Shown here piece by piece: positions 1-5,899 of a stretch of DNA of 6,902 bases. The position numbers were made by a program, and so were the translations under genes. The DNA is taken from contig SKHR01000250.1 in the NCBI GenBank assembly GCA_007116865.1, positions 1 to 6,902 on the forward strand, written 5' to 3'. Below the pieces are notes generated by a model. That model was not told the DNA's origin, searched no databases, and saw only the letters and a list, made by a program, of their open reading frames with translations. This DNA is from Marinospirillum sp. Lineage in GTDB: Bacteria > Pseudomonadota > Gammaproteobacteria > Pseudomonadales > Halomonadaceae. How positions within the stretch are numbered: position 1 is the stretch's first letter; each line of letters opens with the position of its first letter.

Positions 1-110
1 CGGACTTCCTGCAGACTGTTCCAAGCCTTGCAAGCGGCACACTGCCCCTGCCACTTGGGATAATCTGCACCACACGACTGGCAGACATAGGCGGTTTTCA
101 CTTTTGCCAT
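1..110 (-). CDS. radA: RadA/Sms DNA repair ATPase, N-terminal fragment
   Basis: Only the first 36 codons are present; the gene runs off the left edge. The visible protein begins MAKVKTAYVCQSCG and carries a four-cysteine zinc finger, C10-x2-C13 and C24-x2-C27, followed by KAWNSLQEV. This is the characteristic N-terminus of RadA (Sms), the RecA-like, Lon-related helicase/ATPase that processes recombination intermediates and promotes branch migration. The Walker motifs and the Lon-like domain would lie outside the window. The ATG (complement of 108-110) is preceded by GAGGAA (complement of 116-121), a good ribosome binding site, so the start is well supported. The gene is divergent from metY across a 91-bp gap. 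The family call is secure, but nothing can be said about the completeness of the gene. Confidence 0.93.
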   Translation of the reverse strand, partial: MAKVKTAYVCQSCGADYPKWQGQCAACKAWNSLQEV

Positions 111-115
111 GCGTT

Positions 116-121
116 TTCCTC
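116..121 (-). promoter_or_regulatory. radA ribosome binding site
   Basis: GAGGAA on the minus strand, 5 bases before the radA ATG. It fixes the radA start and also lies inside the 5' extension of the metY reading frame, which argues that this extension is not translated as metY. Confidence 0.7.
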
Positions 122-133
122 AACCAACATCTA

Positions 134-165
134 TTGACAGTTATAAAAAACAAAAACATTATAAC
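134..165 (+). promoter_or_regulatory. Candidate sigma-70 promoter for metY
   Basis: A perfect -35 hexamer TTGACA at 134-139 is followed after 17 bp by CATTAT at 157-162 (4 of 6 matches to TATAAT). A second option is TATAAC at 160-165 with a 20-bp spacer. Transcription would begin near 169-172 and give a leader of about 30 nt before the ATG at 202. That is too short for a SAM riboswitch. The position of this promoter makes initiation at 202 much more likely than at the upstream in-frame ATG at 109. No MetR or other operator was recognised. Confidence 0.6.
140..163 (-). promoter_or_regulatory. Candidate radA promoter -10 elements
   Basis: On the minus strand a perfect TATAAT occupies the complement of 158-163, about 48 bp before the radA ATG, but no good -35 lies 16-18 bp upstream of it. 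A second element, TATAAC (complement of 140-145), has TTGGTT (complement of 163-168) at a 17-bp spacing. Either could serve radA. Both overlap the metY promoter on the other strand. The call rests on consensus matching only. Confidence 0.4.
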
Positions 166-189
166 CAAACTTACCTAAAACTCTGTGAC

Positions 190-193
190 AGGA
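190..193 (+). promoter_or_regulatory. metY ribosome binding site
   Basis: AGGA ends 8 nt before the ATG at 202. It decides the start codon in favour of 202, because the upstream in-frame ATG at 109 overlaps the radA start codon and lies upstream of the metY promoter. Confidence 0.65.
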
Positions 194-201
194 TCAACCC
201 T

Positions 202-1473
202 ATGAAACGCGAAACCATCGCCCTGCATCATGGCTTTACCCCAGACAACCAAAATGCGGTGGCAGTGCCTATCCACCAAACCACTTCTTTCAGCTTCGAC
301 TCAGCCCAGCATGCCGCTGATTTGTTCGATCTCAAGGTTCAGGGCAACATCTATTCACGCATCATGAACCCGACCTGTGATGTGCTGGAACAACGCATCG
401 CCGCGCTCGAAGGCGGCATCGCTGGCCTTGCCGTGGCTTCTGGCATGGCAGCCATCACCTACACCCTGCAAACCATCGCTCAAGCGGGGGATAACTTTAT
501 CTCTATCAGTGAACTCTATGGCGGCACCTATAATCTCTTTGCGCATACCTTACCACGCCAGGGCATTAAGATACGCTTTGCGGATAAAGACGATTTTGCC
601 GGTATCGAGGGCTTGATTGATGCTCACACTAAAGGCATCTACTGTGAGTCCGTGGGCAATCCCTCGGGCGGCTTGGTCGATATTGCCAAGCTGGCAGACA
701 TTGCTCACCGTCACGGCATTCCCCTGATCGTCGACAATACCGTGCCCACACCCTTTTTATGGCGTCCGATTGAACAGGGAGCCGACATCGTGATCCACGC
801 GGCCACCAAATACATTGGTGGTCATGGCACCACCATCGGTGGCGTGATTGTAGACTCCGGAAAATTTCCCTGGGGGGATTATCCTGAGCGCTTCCCCCTG
901 CTCAACGAGCCTGATGTGTCCTACCACGGGGTGAGCTACACCCGCGACGTCGGCGCAGCCGCTTTCATTGCCCGCGCACGGGTTGTCCCACTGCGCAACA
1001 CGGGTGCAGCCCTCTCAGCTCAAGCCGCATGGAATCTGCTTCAAGGACTGGAAACCCTGGCGCTGCGAATCGAGCGCATCTGTGACAACACCCAAAAGGT
1101 GGCCGAGTATCTGCAAAACCACCCTCAGGTCAGTTGGGTGAACTATGCAGGTTTACCGGGTCACAAGGATCACGCCTTAGCGCAAAAATACATGGAGGGT
1201 AAAGCCTCCGGGATTTTGAGCTTTGGCATCAAAGGCGGCAAAGAGGCGGGTGTTCGTTTTTATGATGCGCTCCAGTTATTCATCCGCCTGGTCAACATCG
1301 GTGACGCCAAAAGCTGCGCCTCGATCCCTGCTTCGACCACTCACCGCCAGTTAAATGCGCAAGAGCTCGCCAGCGCAGGAGTGAGCGAAGACATGGTGCG
1401 CCTGTCGGTTGGCATTGAGCACCTTGACGACCTGATCGCCGATCTGGATCAAGCCCTCAAGGCCGCCGTTTAG
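202..1473 (+). CDS. metY: O-acetylhomoserine sulfhydrylase (aminocarboxypropyltransferase)
   Basis: A 423-residue cytosolic enzyme of the Cys/Met-metabolism PLP family, full length for MetY. It converts O-acetyl-L-homoserine plus sulfide to homocysteine and acetate, the direct sulfhydrylation route to methionine. The PLP lysine is K203 in ATKYIGGHGTTIGG. Other hallmarks are YSR at 51-53, the phosphate-binding SGM at 80-82, the ring-stacking Y106 in ELYGGTY, D178 in VDNT, and PASTTHRQLN plus RLSVGIEHLDDL near the C-terminus. The YSRIMNPT and IGDAKS contexts favour MetY over MetB/MetC or MetZ, although substrate preference (acetyl versus succinyl homoserine) cannot be proven by eye. The frame is open back to 109, but the ATG at 202 has the ribosome binding site, follows the promoter, and gives the normal family N-terminus MKRETIALHHG. 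The gene converges on the PHA-synthase-like gene, with a strong hairpin between them. Confidence 0.93.
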   Translation: MKRETIALHHGFTPDNQNAVAVPIHQTTSFSFDSAQHAADLFDLKVQGNIYSRIMNPTCDVLEQRIAALEGGIAGLAVASGMAAITYTLQTIAQAGDNFISISELYGGTYNLFAHTLPRQGIKIRFADKDDFAGIEGLIDAHTKGIYCESVGNPSGGLVDIAKLADIAHRHGIPLIVDNTVPTPFLWRPIEQGADIVIHAATKYIGGHGTTIGGVIVDSGKFPWGDYPERFPLLNEPDVSYHGVSYTRDVGAAAFIARARVVPLRNTGAALSAQAAWNLLQGLETLALRIERICDNTQKVAEYLQNHPQVSWVNYAGLPGHKDHALAQKYMEGKASGILSFGIKGGKEAGVRFYDALQLFIRLVNIGDAKSCASIPASTTHRQLNAQELASAGVSEDMVRLSVGIEHLDDLIADLDQALKAAV

Positions 1474-1478
1474 TCTTT

Positions 1479-1507
1479 ACCAGGGCTGAGCTCTGCTCAG
1501 CCCTGGT
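1479..1507. terminator. Bidirectional hairpin between convergent genes
   Basis: A perfect 13-bp inverted repeat: arm ACCAGGGCTGAGC at 1479-1491, loop TCT, arm GCTCAGCCCTGGT at 1495-1507. It begins 6 bp after the metY stop and contains the TGA stop of the opposite gene (complement of 1497-1499). The GC-rich stem is very stable, but neither strand has a proper T-tract after it: TTGTC follows on plus, and AAAGAC follows the stem on minus. It is therefore either an atypical terminator for both transcripts or a 3'-end stabilising structure. A perfect repeat this long with a 3-nt loop is very unlikely by chance in a window of this size. Confidence 0.7.
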
Positions 1508-3539
1508 TGTCATCCCCAGCTGGCTTTTTCACCGGTGCCTTTCGCGGTGCTTTTTTGTCGGCCGTTGAAGTCGGTGCCGACGTTTTGCGCGCTGCCGGTG
1601 TTGAACGACGCGCCTGTCTAGGTGATGCTTTTTTCGCGACCGCCGCAGGTTTTGCAGGCGCTTTTTCTTTGTGCTGATAAGCCGGTGGTTCATCCTTAAG
1701 AAAGTCTTCCACAGCCTGCAGAAACTCACTCAACAGAACCTTGCTGACCACAAAGATATGCCCAACATTTTTCTCTATGGTGCGATTCAAACCACCACGA
1801 GTCATCTGCTGGTTTTCTGCTTTACGGCCCCAGCGCTCACTGGCCAGACAAGAGCCGACTGGCGCGATCGGATCACGCAAACCTCGATAATCAAACAGGG
1901 CAATGTCGGCTCTTTCCAGTGCCGCCATGTCCACCGGCTGACCATCCAAAGATGGCAGGTGTGAAGGCAGGCAGAAGCGACCTTCCCACAAGCGGTTCTC
2001 TAAAAAGAAATGCTCCAGCCACTCGCGATGCGCCTTGACTGGAAAACGCGTGCCCGAGTTCAGCCAGTGCAAAAAAGGCGCCGCATCATCAATCGCACCG
2101 GGGAAATTGGCCCGGGCATAAAAACCTTCCAGCACATTAAATTCAACACCCGGTTGAATAATGTGCATGCCCGCCTCAATCGCCTGGGGCGGCAGGTTGC
2201 TGGCGCCATAGAAACGCTGCATCAGCACCGGATCGTAACCCTCACGAATCACCTCGCGCATCGGGCCGTGGCCGCTTTTTTCATCATCAAAGAACACCGG
2301 CGTGGTCATCAAAACCACCTGACGAATATGCACTGGCTCGGCGCCATGCTCCGCCTCTTCGATACGCCGCGCCAGATAAGGAAGGAATAGGCTTCCCCCC
2401 ATGCAGTAGGCCATCACATCGATCAGCTGTTCCGGGTGGCGCTGCTTGATCAGATCCAGATACTTGTCATGCAGGGTTTTGGCATAAAAACTCAGCCCCA
2501 AATGTGCCTGCTCAGGTCCGGGGTTGCCGTAATCGATCATATAGACGTCATAACCCAGCGCCAGCATGCCCTCAACCACTGACTTGCCTGGCGCCAGATC
2601 AAAAATCTCACAGCGGTTGATCATAGGGCTGGCCATATACAGCGTTTTGCCGTTGGGTTTCACCCCGTCGGGACGCAAATAGTGACGCAACCGTGCACTC
2701 AGCACCTCACTGCCTGGCACTGTTTCCCAGGCACAGGCACCCAGGCGCGCATTGGGTGACTCCAAAGCAAAGCGGCGCACATCAAAGGCATCGTGCGCCA
2801 ACAGGGCGATCAATCGATCCTCACAGTCTTTTATATAATCTTCATCCGGCTGAAGTCGCGTCCCTTCCGCAGACAACTTGCGATAAGGGTGGCGGCGCAG
2901 ATCGGAGAGAACCTCACCGGTGATCACCTGGATCAGACTGCGCAGCAGTTTTTTCATCGCCCGCAGCCGGGTTTGCCCCTGGCTGTGATAACGCCACTCC
3001 AACCCCTGAAAAATTGCCAGCTGGCTGAGCAGCCATGTCTGGCCGCCAGGCGTTTCACACAGGCGGTCACACTGACGGCGATCGATGATGAGCTTGCGCT
3101 GACGGCGGTTGACGGTATTGTCATCGCGCGCCACTTCTTCGCTCGATGCATCCACCTCGCTGGTGATGTAGGTCACCAGGCGTTTGATCCGCGCGGCATA
3201 GGCTGACTCAATTCGCAGGTTGTCTGCCGCAACCGGATCTGGATCTCGCTCATTGGCCACCGCTTCCTCGGTGGCCTGCACCAGGGGCTTCAGCCAGCCA
3301 GTGAACAGGAGCTCTGGCCACTGAGGGCACCAGCTGGCCAGGTCTTGCGAGGCCTGCCAGGCATTTTTTAACACCAGGCCATTGAATTCTGACTGCACAT
3401 GACGCGTATGCGGAATGCGACTGACATTATCGGCGGGGGTCAGCCCCATAAAAGCCTCAAGCCAGTCGGCGCTCAGTCTGGGTAATCGAGGCATCGCCGC
3501 CTGCAGATCTGGCTGCAGGGTTGAGTTTTGTTCCAACAT
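1497..3539 (-). CDS. PHA-synthase-like (PhaC family) alpha/beta hydrolase with Lys/Ala/Pro-rich tail
   Basis: A 680-residue protein related to poly(3-hydroxyalkanoate) synthases, which polymerise hydroxyacyl-CoA at the granule surface. Residues 1-250 are a mostly charged N-terminal region I cannot match by eye. From about 300 the PhaC core is clear: SPMINRCEIFDLAPGKSVVE, then VYMIDYGNPG. The lipase-like box is AYCMGG with nucleophile C379, and FFLENRLWEGRF matches the family's YLRN-x-YLEN-x-L region. D556 (in RDPIAP) and H594 (in VGHIF) complete a Cys-Asp-His triad. Residues about 623-675 form a low-complexity basic tail (11 Lys, 5 Arg, many Ala and Pro) resembling H1-like or PhaF tails. The protein is longer than the usual 560-600 of class I enzymes, and the box starts with Ala where the family usually has Gly. 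ATG 3539 has AGGAG 8 nt upstream. It could instead be a depolymerase-like or non-polymerising relative. No phaA, phaB, phaE, phaR or phasin gene is adjacent. Confidence 0.75.
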   Translation of the reverse strand: MLEQNSTLQPDLQAAMPRLPRLSADWLEAFMGLTPADNVSRIPHTRHVQSEFNGLVLKNAWQASQDLASWCPQWPELLFTGWLKPLVQATEEAVANERDPDPVAADNLRIESAYAARIKRLVTYITSEVDASSEEVARDDNTVNRRQRKLIIDRRQCDRLCETPGGQTWLLSQLAIFQGLEWRYHSQGQTRLRAMKKLLRSLIQVITGEVLSDLRRHPYRKLSAEGTRLQPDEDYIKDCEDRLIALLAHDAFDVRRFALESPNARLGACAWETVPGSEVLSARLRHYLRPDGVKPNGKTLYMASPMINRCEIFDLAPGKSVVEGMLALGYDVYMIDYGNPGPEQAHLGLSFYAKTLHDKYLDLIKQRHPEQLIDVMAYCMGGSLFLPYLARRIEEAEHGAEPVHIRQVVLMTTPVFFDDEKSGHGPMREVIREGYDPVLMQRFYGASNLPPQAIEAGMHIIQPGVEFNVLEGFYARANFPGAIDDAAPFLHWLNSGTRFPVKAHREWLEHFFLENRLWEGRFCLPSHLPSLDGQPVDMAALERADIALFDYRGLRDPIAPVGSCLASERWGRKAENQQMTRGGLNRTIEKNVGHIFVVSKVLLSEFLQAVEDFLKDEPPAYQHKEKAPAKPAAVAKKASPRQARRSTPAARKTSAPTSTADKKAPRKAPVKKPAGDDNQG

Positions 3540-3547
3540 GACCTCTT

Positions 3548-3553
3548 CTCCTC
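3548..3553 (-). promoter_or_regulatory. Ribosome binding site of the PHA-synthase-like gene
   Basis: GAGGAG on the minus strand, with its AGGAG core 8 nt before the ATG (complement of 3537-3539). This is strong, nearly ideal spacing and supports the chosen start. The gene can be translated independently of hemE even if the two are co-transcribed. Confidence 0.65.
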
Positions 3554-3601
3554 ACAATCAATATTGATCACTGAAAACACGCCAACTGACTAAAAAGCTA
3601 A

Positions 3602-4666
3602 TCAGGCATGGCGTTTTACACTCAGCTCATGAACCGCATCAACCAGTGCCTTGGCATGCTCGGGTGGCACAAACTGATTGATGCCATGACCCAAGTTGAA
3701 CACATGACCACTGCCCTGACCATAGCTGTCCAGAATACGCCCGGCTTCTGCCCGGATCGCCGCTGGCGATGCAAACAAACAGCTGGGGTCCATGTTGCCC
3801 TGCAAAGCCACCCGATGCCCGACTCGGCGGCGTGCATCACCCAGTTCAGTTGTCCAGTCGAGTCCCAATGCATCGGCACCCGTGACTGACATGGCTTCCA
3901 GCCACTGTCCACCGCCTTTGGTGAACAGGATCACGGGCACTTTGCGGCCCTCATGCTCGCGAATCAGACCGTGGACAATTTGTTCCATATATTTCAATGA
4001 GAACTCCATGTAAGCCGGTGTGGATAAGGCACCACCCCAGGAATCAAAAATCTGAACCGCTTGAGCGCCCGCACGAATCTGAGCATTAAGATAGTGAGTG
4101 ACTGTTTCGGCCAACTTATCCAAAAGCCGGTGCATGACTTCTGGCTGACCATAAAGCATCGCCTTGGCATGTCGGTATTCGCGACTGCCCTGGCCTTCAA
4201 TCATATAGGTGGCCAGCGTCCAGGGACTGCCAGAAAAACCGATCAACGGTACACGCCCGTTGAGCTCCTGGCGAATGCGCCGCACCGCATTGACCACATA
4301 GTCCAGATCCCGCTCTACTTCAGGAATCGGCAGCTGATCAACATCGGCCTCCGTGCGCACGGTTTTTTTGAATTTAGGCCCCTCACCCGTTTCAAAATAC
4401 AGGCCTAAACCCATGGCATCGGGAATGGTCAAAATATCCGAAAACAAGATGGCCGCATCCAGCTCAAAACGCTCTAACGGCTGAATCGTGACCTCACAGG
4501 CCAGGTCGGTGTTACGGCAAAGATCCATGAACGACCCTGCTTTTTTGCGGGTTTCCAGATACTCAGGCAAGTAACGACCTGCCTGGCGCATCATCCACAC
4601 CGGAGTCATATCAACAGGTTCACGAGATAGCGCACGCAAAAAGCGATCATTTTTCAGTTCAGTCAT
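3602..4666 (-). CDS. hemE: Uroporphyrinogen decarboxylase
   Basis: A 354-residue cytosolic enzyme, the same length as E. coli HemE. It removes the four acetate carboxyls of uroporphyrinogen III to give coproporphyrinogen III in heme biosynthesis, without a cofactor. Both family signatures are intact: PVWMMRQAGRYLPEY at 22-36 and GFSGSPWTL at 143-151. The active-site residues sit at the E. coli numbers: R27, R31, D77, Y154, S209 and H327 (in NLGHGI). The start ATG at 4666 has AGGA 7 nt upstream. It is divergent from ribA and lies 62 bp upstream of the PHA-synthase-like gene on the same strand with no visible terminator, so read-through into that gene is likely. There is nothing unusual in the sequence. 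Confidence 0.98.
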   Translation of the reverse strand: MTELKNDRFLRALSREPVDMTPVWMMRQAGRYLPEYLETRKKAGSFMDLCRNTDLACEVTIQPLERFELDAAILFSDILTIPDAMGLGLYFETGEGPKFKKTVRTEADVDQLPIPEVERDLDYVVNAVRRIRQELNGRVPLIGFSGSPWTLATYMIEGQGSREYRHAKAMLYGQPEVMHRLLDKLAETVTHYLNAQIRAGAQAVQIFDSWGGALSTPAYMEFSLKYMEQIVHGLIREHEGRKVPVILFTKGGGQWLEAMSVTGADALGLDWTTELGDARRRVGHRVALQGNMDPSCLFASPAAIRAEAGRILDSYGQGSGHVFNLGHGINQFVPPEHAKALVDAVHELSVKRHA

Positions 4667-4673
4667 CGAGTTT

Positions 4674-4677
4674 TCCT
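4674..4677 (-). promoter_or_regulatory. hemE ribosome binding site
   Basis: AGGA on the minus strand, 7 nt before the hemE ATG. It is an ordinary site that agrees with the start implied by alignment to E. coli HemE. Confidence 0.55.
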
Positions 4678-4705
4678 AGGTTTTAAAGCCGCTGTTCAAT
4701 GGCCT

Positions 4706-4711
4706 ATTGTA
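4706..4711 (-). promoter_or_regulatory. Candidate hemE -10 element
   Basis: TACAAT on the minus strand (5 of 6 matches to TATAAT) would start transcription near 4699, about 33 nt before the hemE ATG. The -35 position is weak: TCAAAC at a 17-bp spacing, inside a small inverted repeat TCAAA-GGAG-TTTGA at 4721-4734. A weak -35 could indicate an activator, but no operator was recognised. Confidence 0.35.
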
Positions 4712-4810
4712 GCCTGTAATTCAAAGGAGTTTGAGGGGGGATATCAACAAATCCTATGGAGGGCGCTTTCCCCACCCAGCATGGATCTGGTCGCCACCGG
4801 ATTAACCGAG

Positions 4811-4816
4811 TAGAAT
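4811..4816 (+). promoter_or_regulatory. Candidate ribA -10 element
   Basis: TAGAAT on the plus strand (5 of 6 matches) would start transcription near 4823, about 30 nt before the GTG start of ribA. The -35 position 17 bp upstream (TGGTCG, 4788-4793) is poor. With so short a leader there is no room for an FMN riboswitch, and none of its conserved core is seen. The rest of the 188-bp hemE-ribA gap (4667-4854) holds nothing else I can identify. Confidence 0.4.
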
Positions 4817-4854
4817 AGTCCGCTTATTTTTACCCATTGCGAGATTTCCGACCA

Positions 4855-5502
4855 GTGAGCCTACGTTTTGTTGCCTCTTCACGCCTGCCGACCCCCTGGG
4901 CTATCTTCACTCTCTATGGCTTTGAAGATACCCAGACCGGTAAAGAGCATGTTGCGCTGGTACTCGGTGATGTGAGTGGCAGTGAGCCTGTACTGGCCCG
5001 AATTCATTCCGAATGTCTGACTGGCGATGCGCTCTTTTCTCTGCGCTGTGACTGCGGCTTCCAGCTTCAAGAGGCCTTGCAACGAATTGCCGCCGAGGGC
5101 CGTGGTGCGCTGCTCTATCTGCGCCAGGAAGGTCGCGGCATCGGCCTGATCAACAAAATTCGAGCTTATCACCTGCAGGATGCCGGCGCCGACACGGTCG
5201 AGGCGAACGAGCAACTAGGGTTTGAAGCCGATATGCGCGACTACTCCATGCTGCCTGTGATGCTCGAGCATCTAGGCATCAACACCCTGCGTCTGATGAC
5301 CAACAACCCGCGCAAAGTCGCGGCCTTGGAAAACTATGGCCTGAAGCTGGCTGAGCGCGTGCCTTTGACTACTGGGCTGAATCCGCACAACGCCCACTAT
5401 TTGGATACCAAGGCCAACAAACTCGGCCACATGATGCAAAGTACCGACTTCAACCCCTTTGCACCTGGCCCGCAAAAAGATGATTCAACCGGGGAGGCTT
5501 AG
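4855..5502 (+). CDS. ribA: GTP cyclohydrolase II
   Basis: A 215-residue cytosolic enzyme that opens GTP to 2,5-diamino-6-ribosylamino-pyrimidinone 5'-phosphate, formate and pyrophosphate, the first step to riboflavin, FMN and FAD. Starting at GTG 4855, the zinc ligands fall at C54, C65 and C67 (ECLTGDALFSLRCDCG), exactly as in E. coli RibA. RQEGRGIGL, the NKIRAY segment, TNNPRKV and HYLDTKA also match. MSLRFVASSRLPTPWA aligns with the E. coli N-terminus, so GTG 4855 is preferred over the in-frame TTG at 4837, which has no ribosome binding site; only a weak GAGA at 4841-4844 precedes the GTG. It is a stand-alone RibA with no fused DHBP synthase (RibB) domain. The C-terminus runs about 19 residues past the E. 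coli protein (196 aa) as a polar tail ending DDSTGEA. Its stop overlaps that of ridA by 4 bp, tail to tail. Confidence 0.95.
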   Translation: MSLRFVASSRLPTPWAIFTLYGFEDTQTGKEHVALVLGDVSGSEPVLARIHSECLTGDALFSLRCDCGFQLQEALQRIAAEGRGALLYLRQEGRGIGLINKIRAYHLQDAGADTVEANEQLGFEADMRDYSMLPVMLEHLGINTLRLMTNNPRKVAALENYGLKLAERVPLTTGLNPHNAHYLDTKANKLGHMMQSTDFNPFAPGPQKDDSTGEA

Positions 5503-5508
5503 TCCCCG
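5490..5508. terminator. Small hairpin over the ribA/ridA stop codons
   Basis: CGGGGA at 5490-5495 and TCCCCG at 5503-5508 form a 6-bp GC-rich stem with a 7-nt loop holding most of both stop codons. No T-tract follows on plus; on minus a TTTTT run lies about 10 nt beyond the stem. It could slow or end transcription from both sides, but repeats of this size are common by chance. Confidence 0.3.
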
Positions 5509-5888
5509 ATCACCATCACCGCTTCGGCTTCAAAGTCCGCGCCTTTAGGCAAAGCACTCACCTGAACCGCTGCTCTCGCTGGGTAGGGCTGACGGAAGTA
5601 ACGCGCCATCACCGTGTTCACCGTAGCAAAGTTGGCTAGGTCGGTCAGATACAGGTTGACCTTGACCACCTCATCCAGACTGCCACCCGAGGCCTCACAA
5701 ACCGCACTCAGGTTTTTAAATACCTGTTCGGCCTGGGCTTCAAACCCGCCTTCCACCAGGGTCATGCTTTGCGGATCCAGTGGGATTTGCCCCGACAGAT
5801 AAACCGTATTGCCCACCTTGACCGCCTGGGAGTAGGTGCCGATCGCCTCGGGTGCCTGATCAGTATTGATTGCTGCTCGATTACTCAT
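5499..5888 (-). CDS. ridA: RidA family reactive-intermediate deaminase (YjgF/YER057c/UK114)
   Basis: A 129-residue cytosolic protein, full length for the family, which forms trimers. RidA hydrolyses reactive enamines and imines such as 2-aminoacrylate, released by PLP-dependent dehydratases, to ketoacids and ammonia, and so protects other PLP enzymes. The catalytic-type arginine is R105 in YPARAAVQV, with E120 in ADFEAEA. SGQIP (32-36) and the AIGTYSQAV entry (15-23) are also typical. These point to an active RidA rather than one of the Rid subgroups lacking the arginine. The ATG at 5888 has a strong AAGGAG 5 nt upstream. It starts 9 bp after spoT and is surely co-transcribed with it, probably translationally coupled. 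From memory, ridA also follows spoT in Pseudomonas. The 3' end overlaps that of ribA by 4 bp on the opposite strand. Confidence 0.95.
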   Translation of the reverse strand: MSNRAAINTDQAPEAIGTYSQAVKVGNTVYLSGQIPLDPQSMTLVEGGFEAQAEQVFKNLSAVCEASGGSLDEVVKVNLYLTDLANFATVNTVMARYFRQPYPARAAVQVSALPKGADFEAEAVMVIGD

Positions 5889-5893
5889 ATTGA

Positions 5894-5899
5894 CTCCTT
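5894..5899 (-). promoter_or_regulatory. ridA ribosome binding site overlapping the spoT stop
   Basis: AAGGAG on the minus strand, 5 nt before the ridA ATG. Its first two bases belong to the TAA stop codon of spoT (complement of 5898-5900). A ribosome ending spoT therefore covers the ridA initiation site, a classic layout for translational coupling. Confidence 0.75.

Noticed and set aside
109..201. In-frame extension of metY by 31 codons to an ATG at 109
   Set aside because: The extension overlaps the radA start codon and ribosome binding site, crosses the likely metY promoter, has no ribosome binding site of its own, and encodes a non-conserved AT-rich stretch. The ATG at 202 gives the family N-terminus.
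1529..1729. Second basic frame over the Lys-rich tail, with A6G runs near 1551 and 1629 suggesting programmed frameshifting
   Set aside because: The A6G runs are in phase AAA AAA G, not the A AAA AAG phase needed for tandem slippage. The basic composition of the alternate frame follows from the repetitive codons.
3557..3568. Perfect 12-bp palindrome ATCAATATTGAT before the PHA-synthase-like gene
   Set aside because: One or two such palindromes are expected by chance in a window of this size. It resembles an FNR site only with the half-sites in the wrong order, and the symmetry does not extend further.
4781..4813. Ten-codon reading frame (MDLVATGLTE) upstream of ribA as a possible leader peptide
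   Set aside because: It lies upstream of, and overlaps, the likely ribA -10 element, has no good ribosome binding site, and has no attenuator after it.
4837..4854. TTG start of ribA, six codons upstream
   Set aside because: There is no ribosome binding site before it, and the GTG at 4855 aligns with the E. coli start and places the zinc cysteines at 54, 65 and 67.
4817..4854. FMN riboswitch in front of ribA
   Set aside because: The leader is only about 30 nt and none of the conserved RFN-element core is present.
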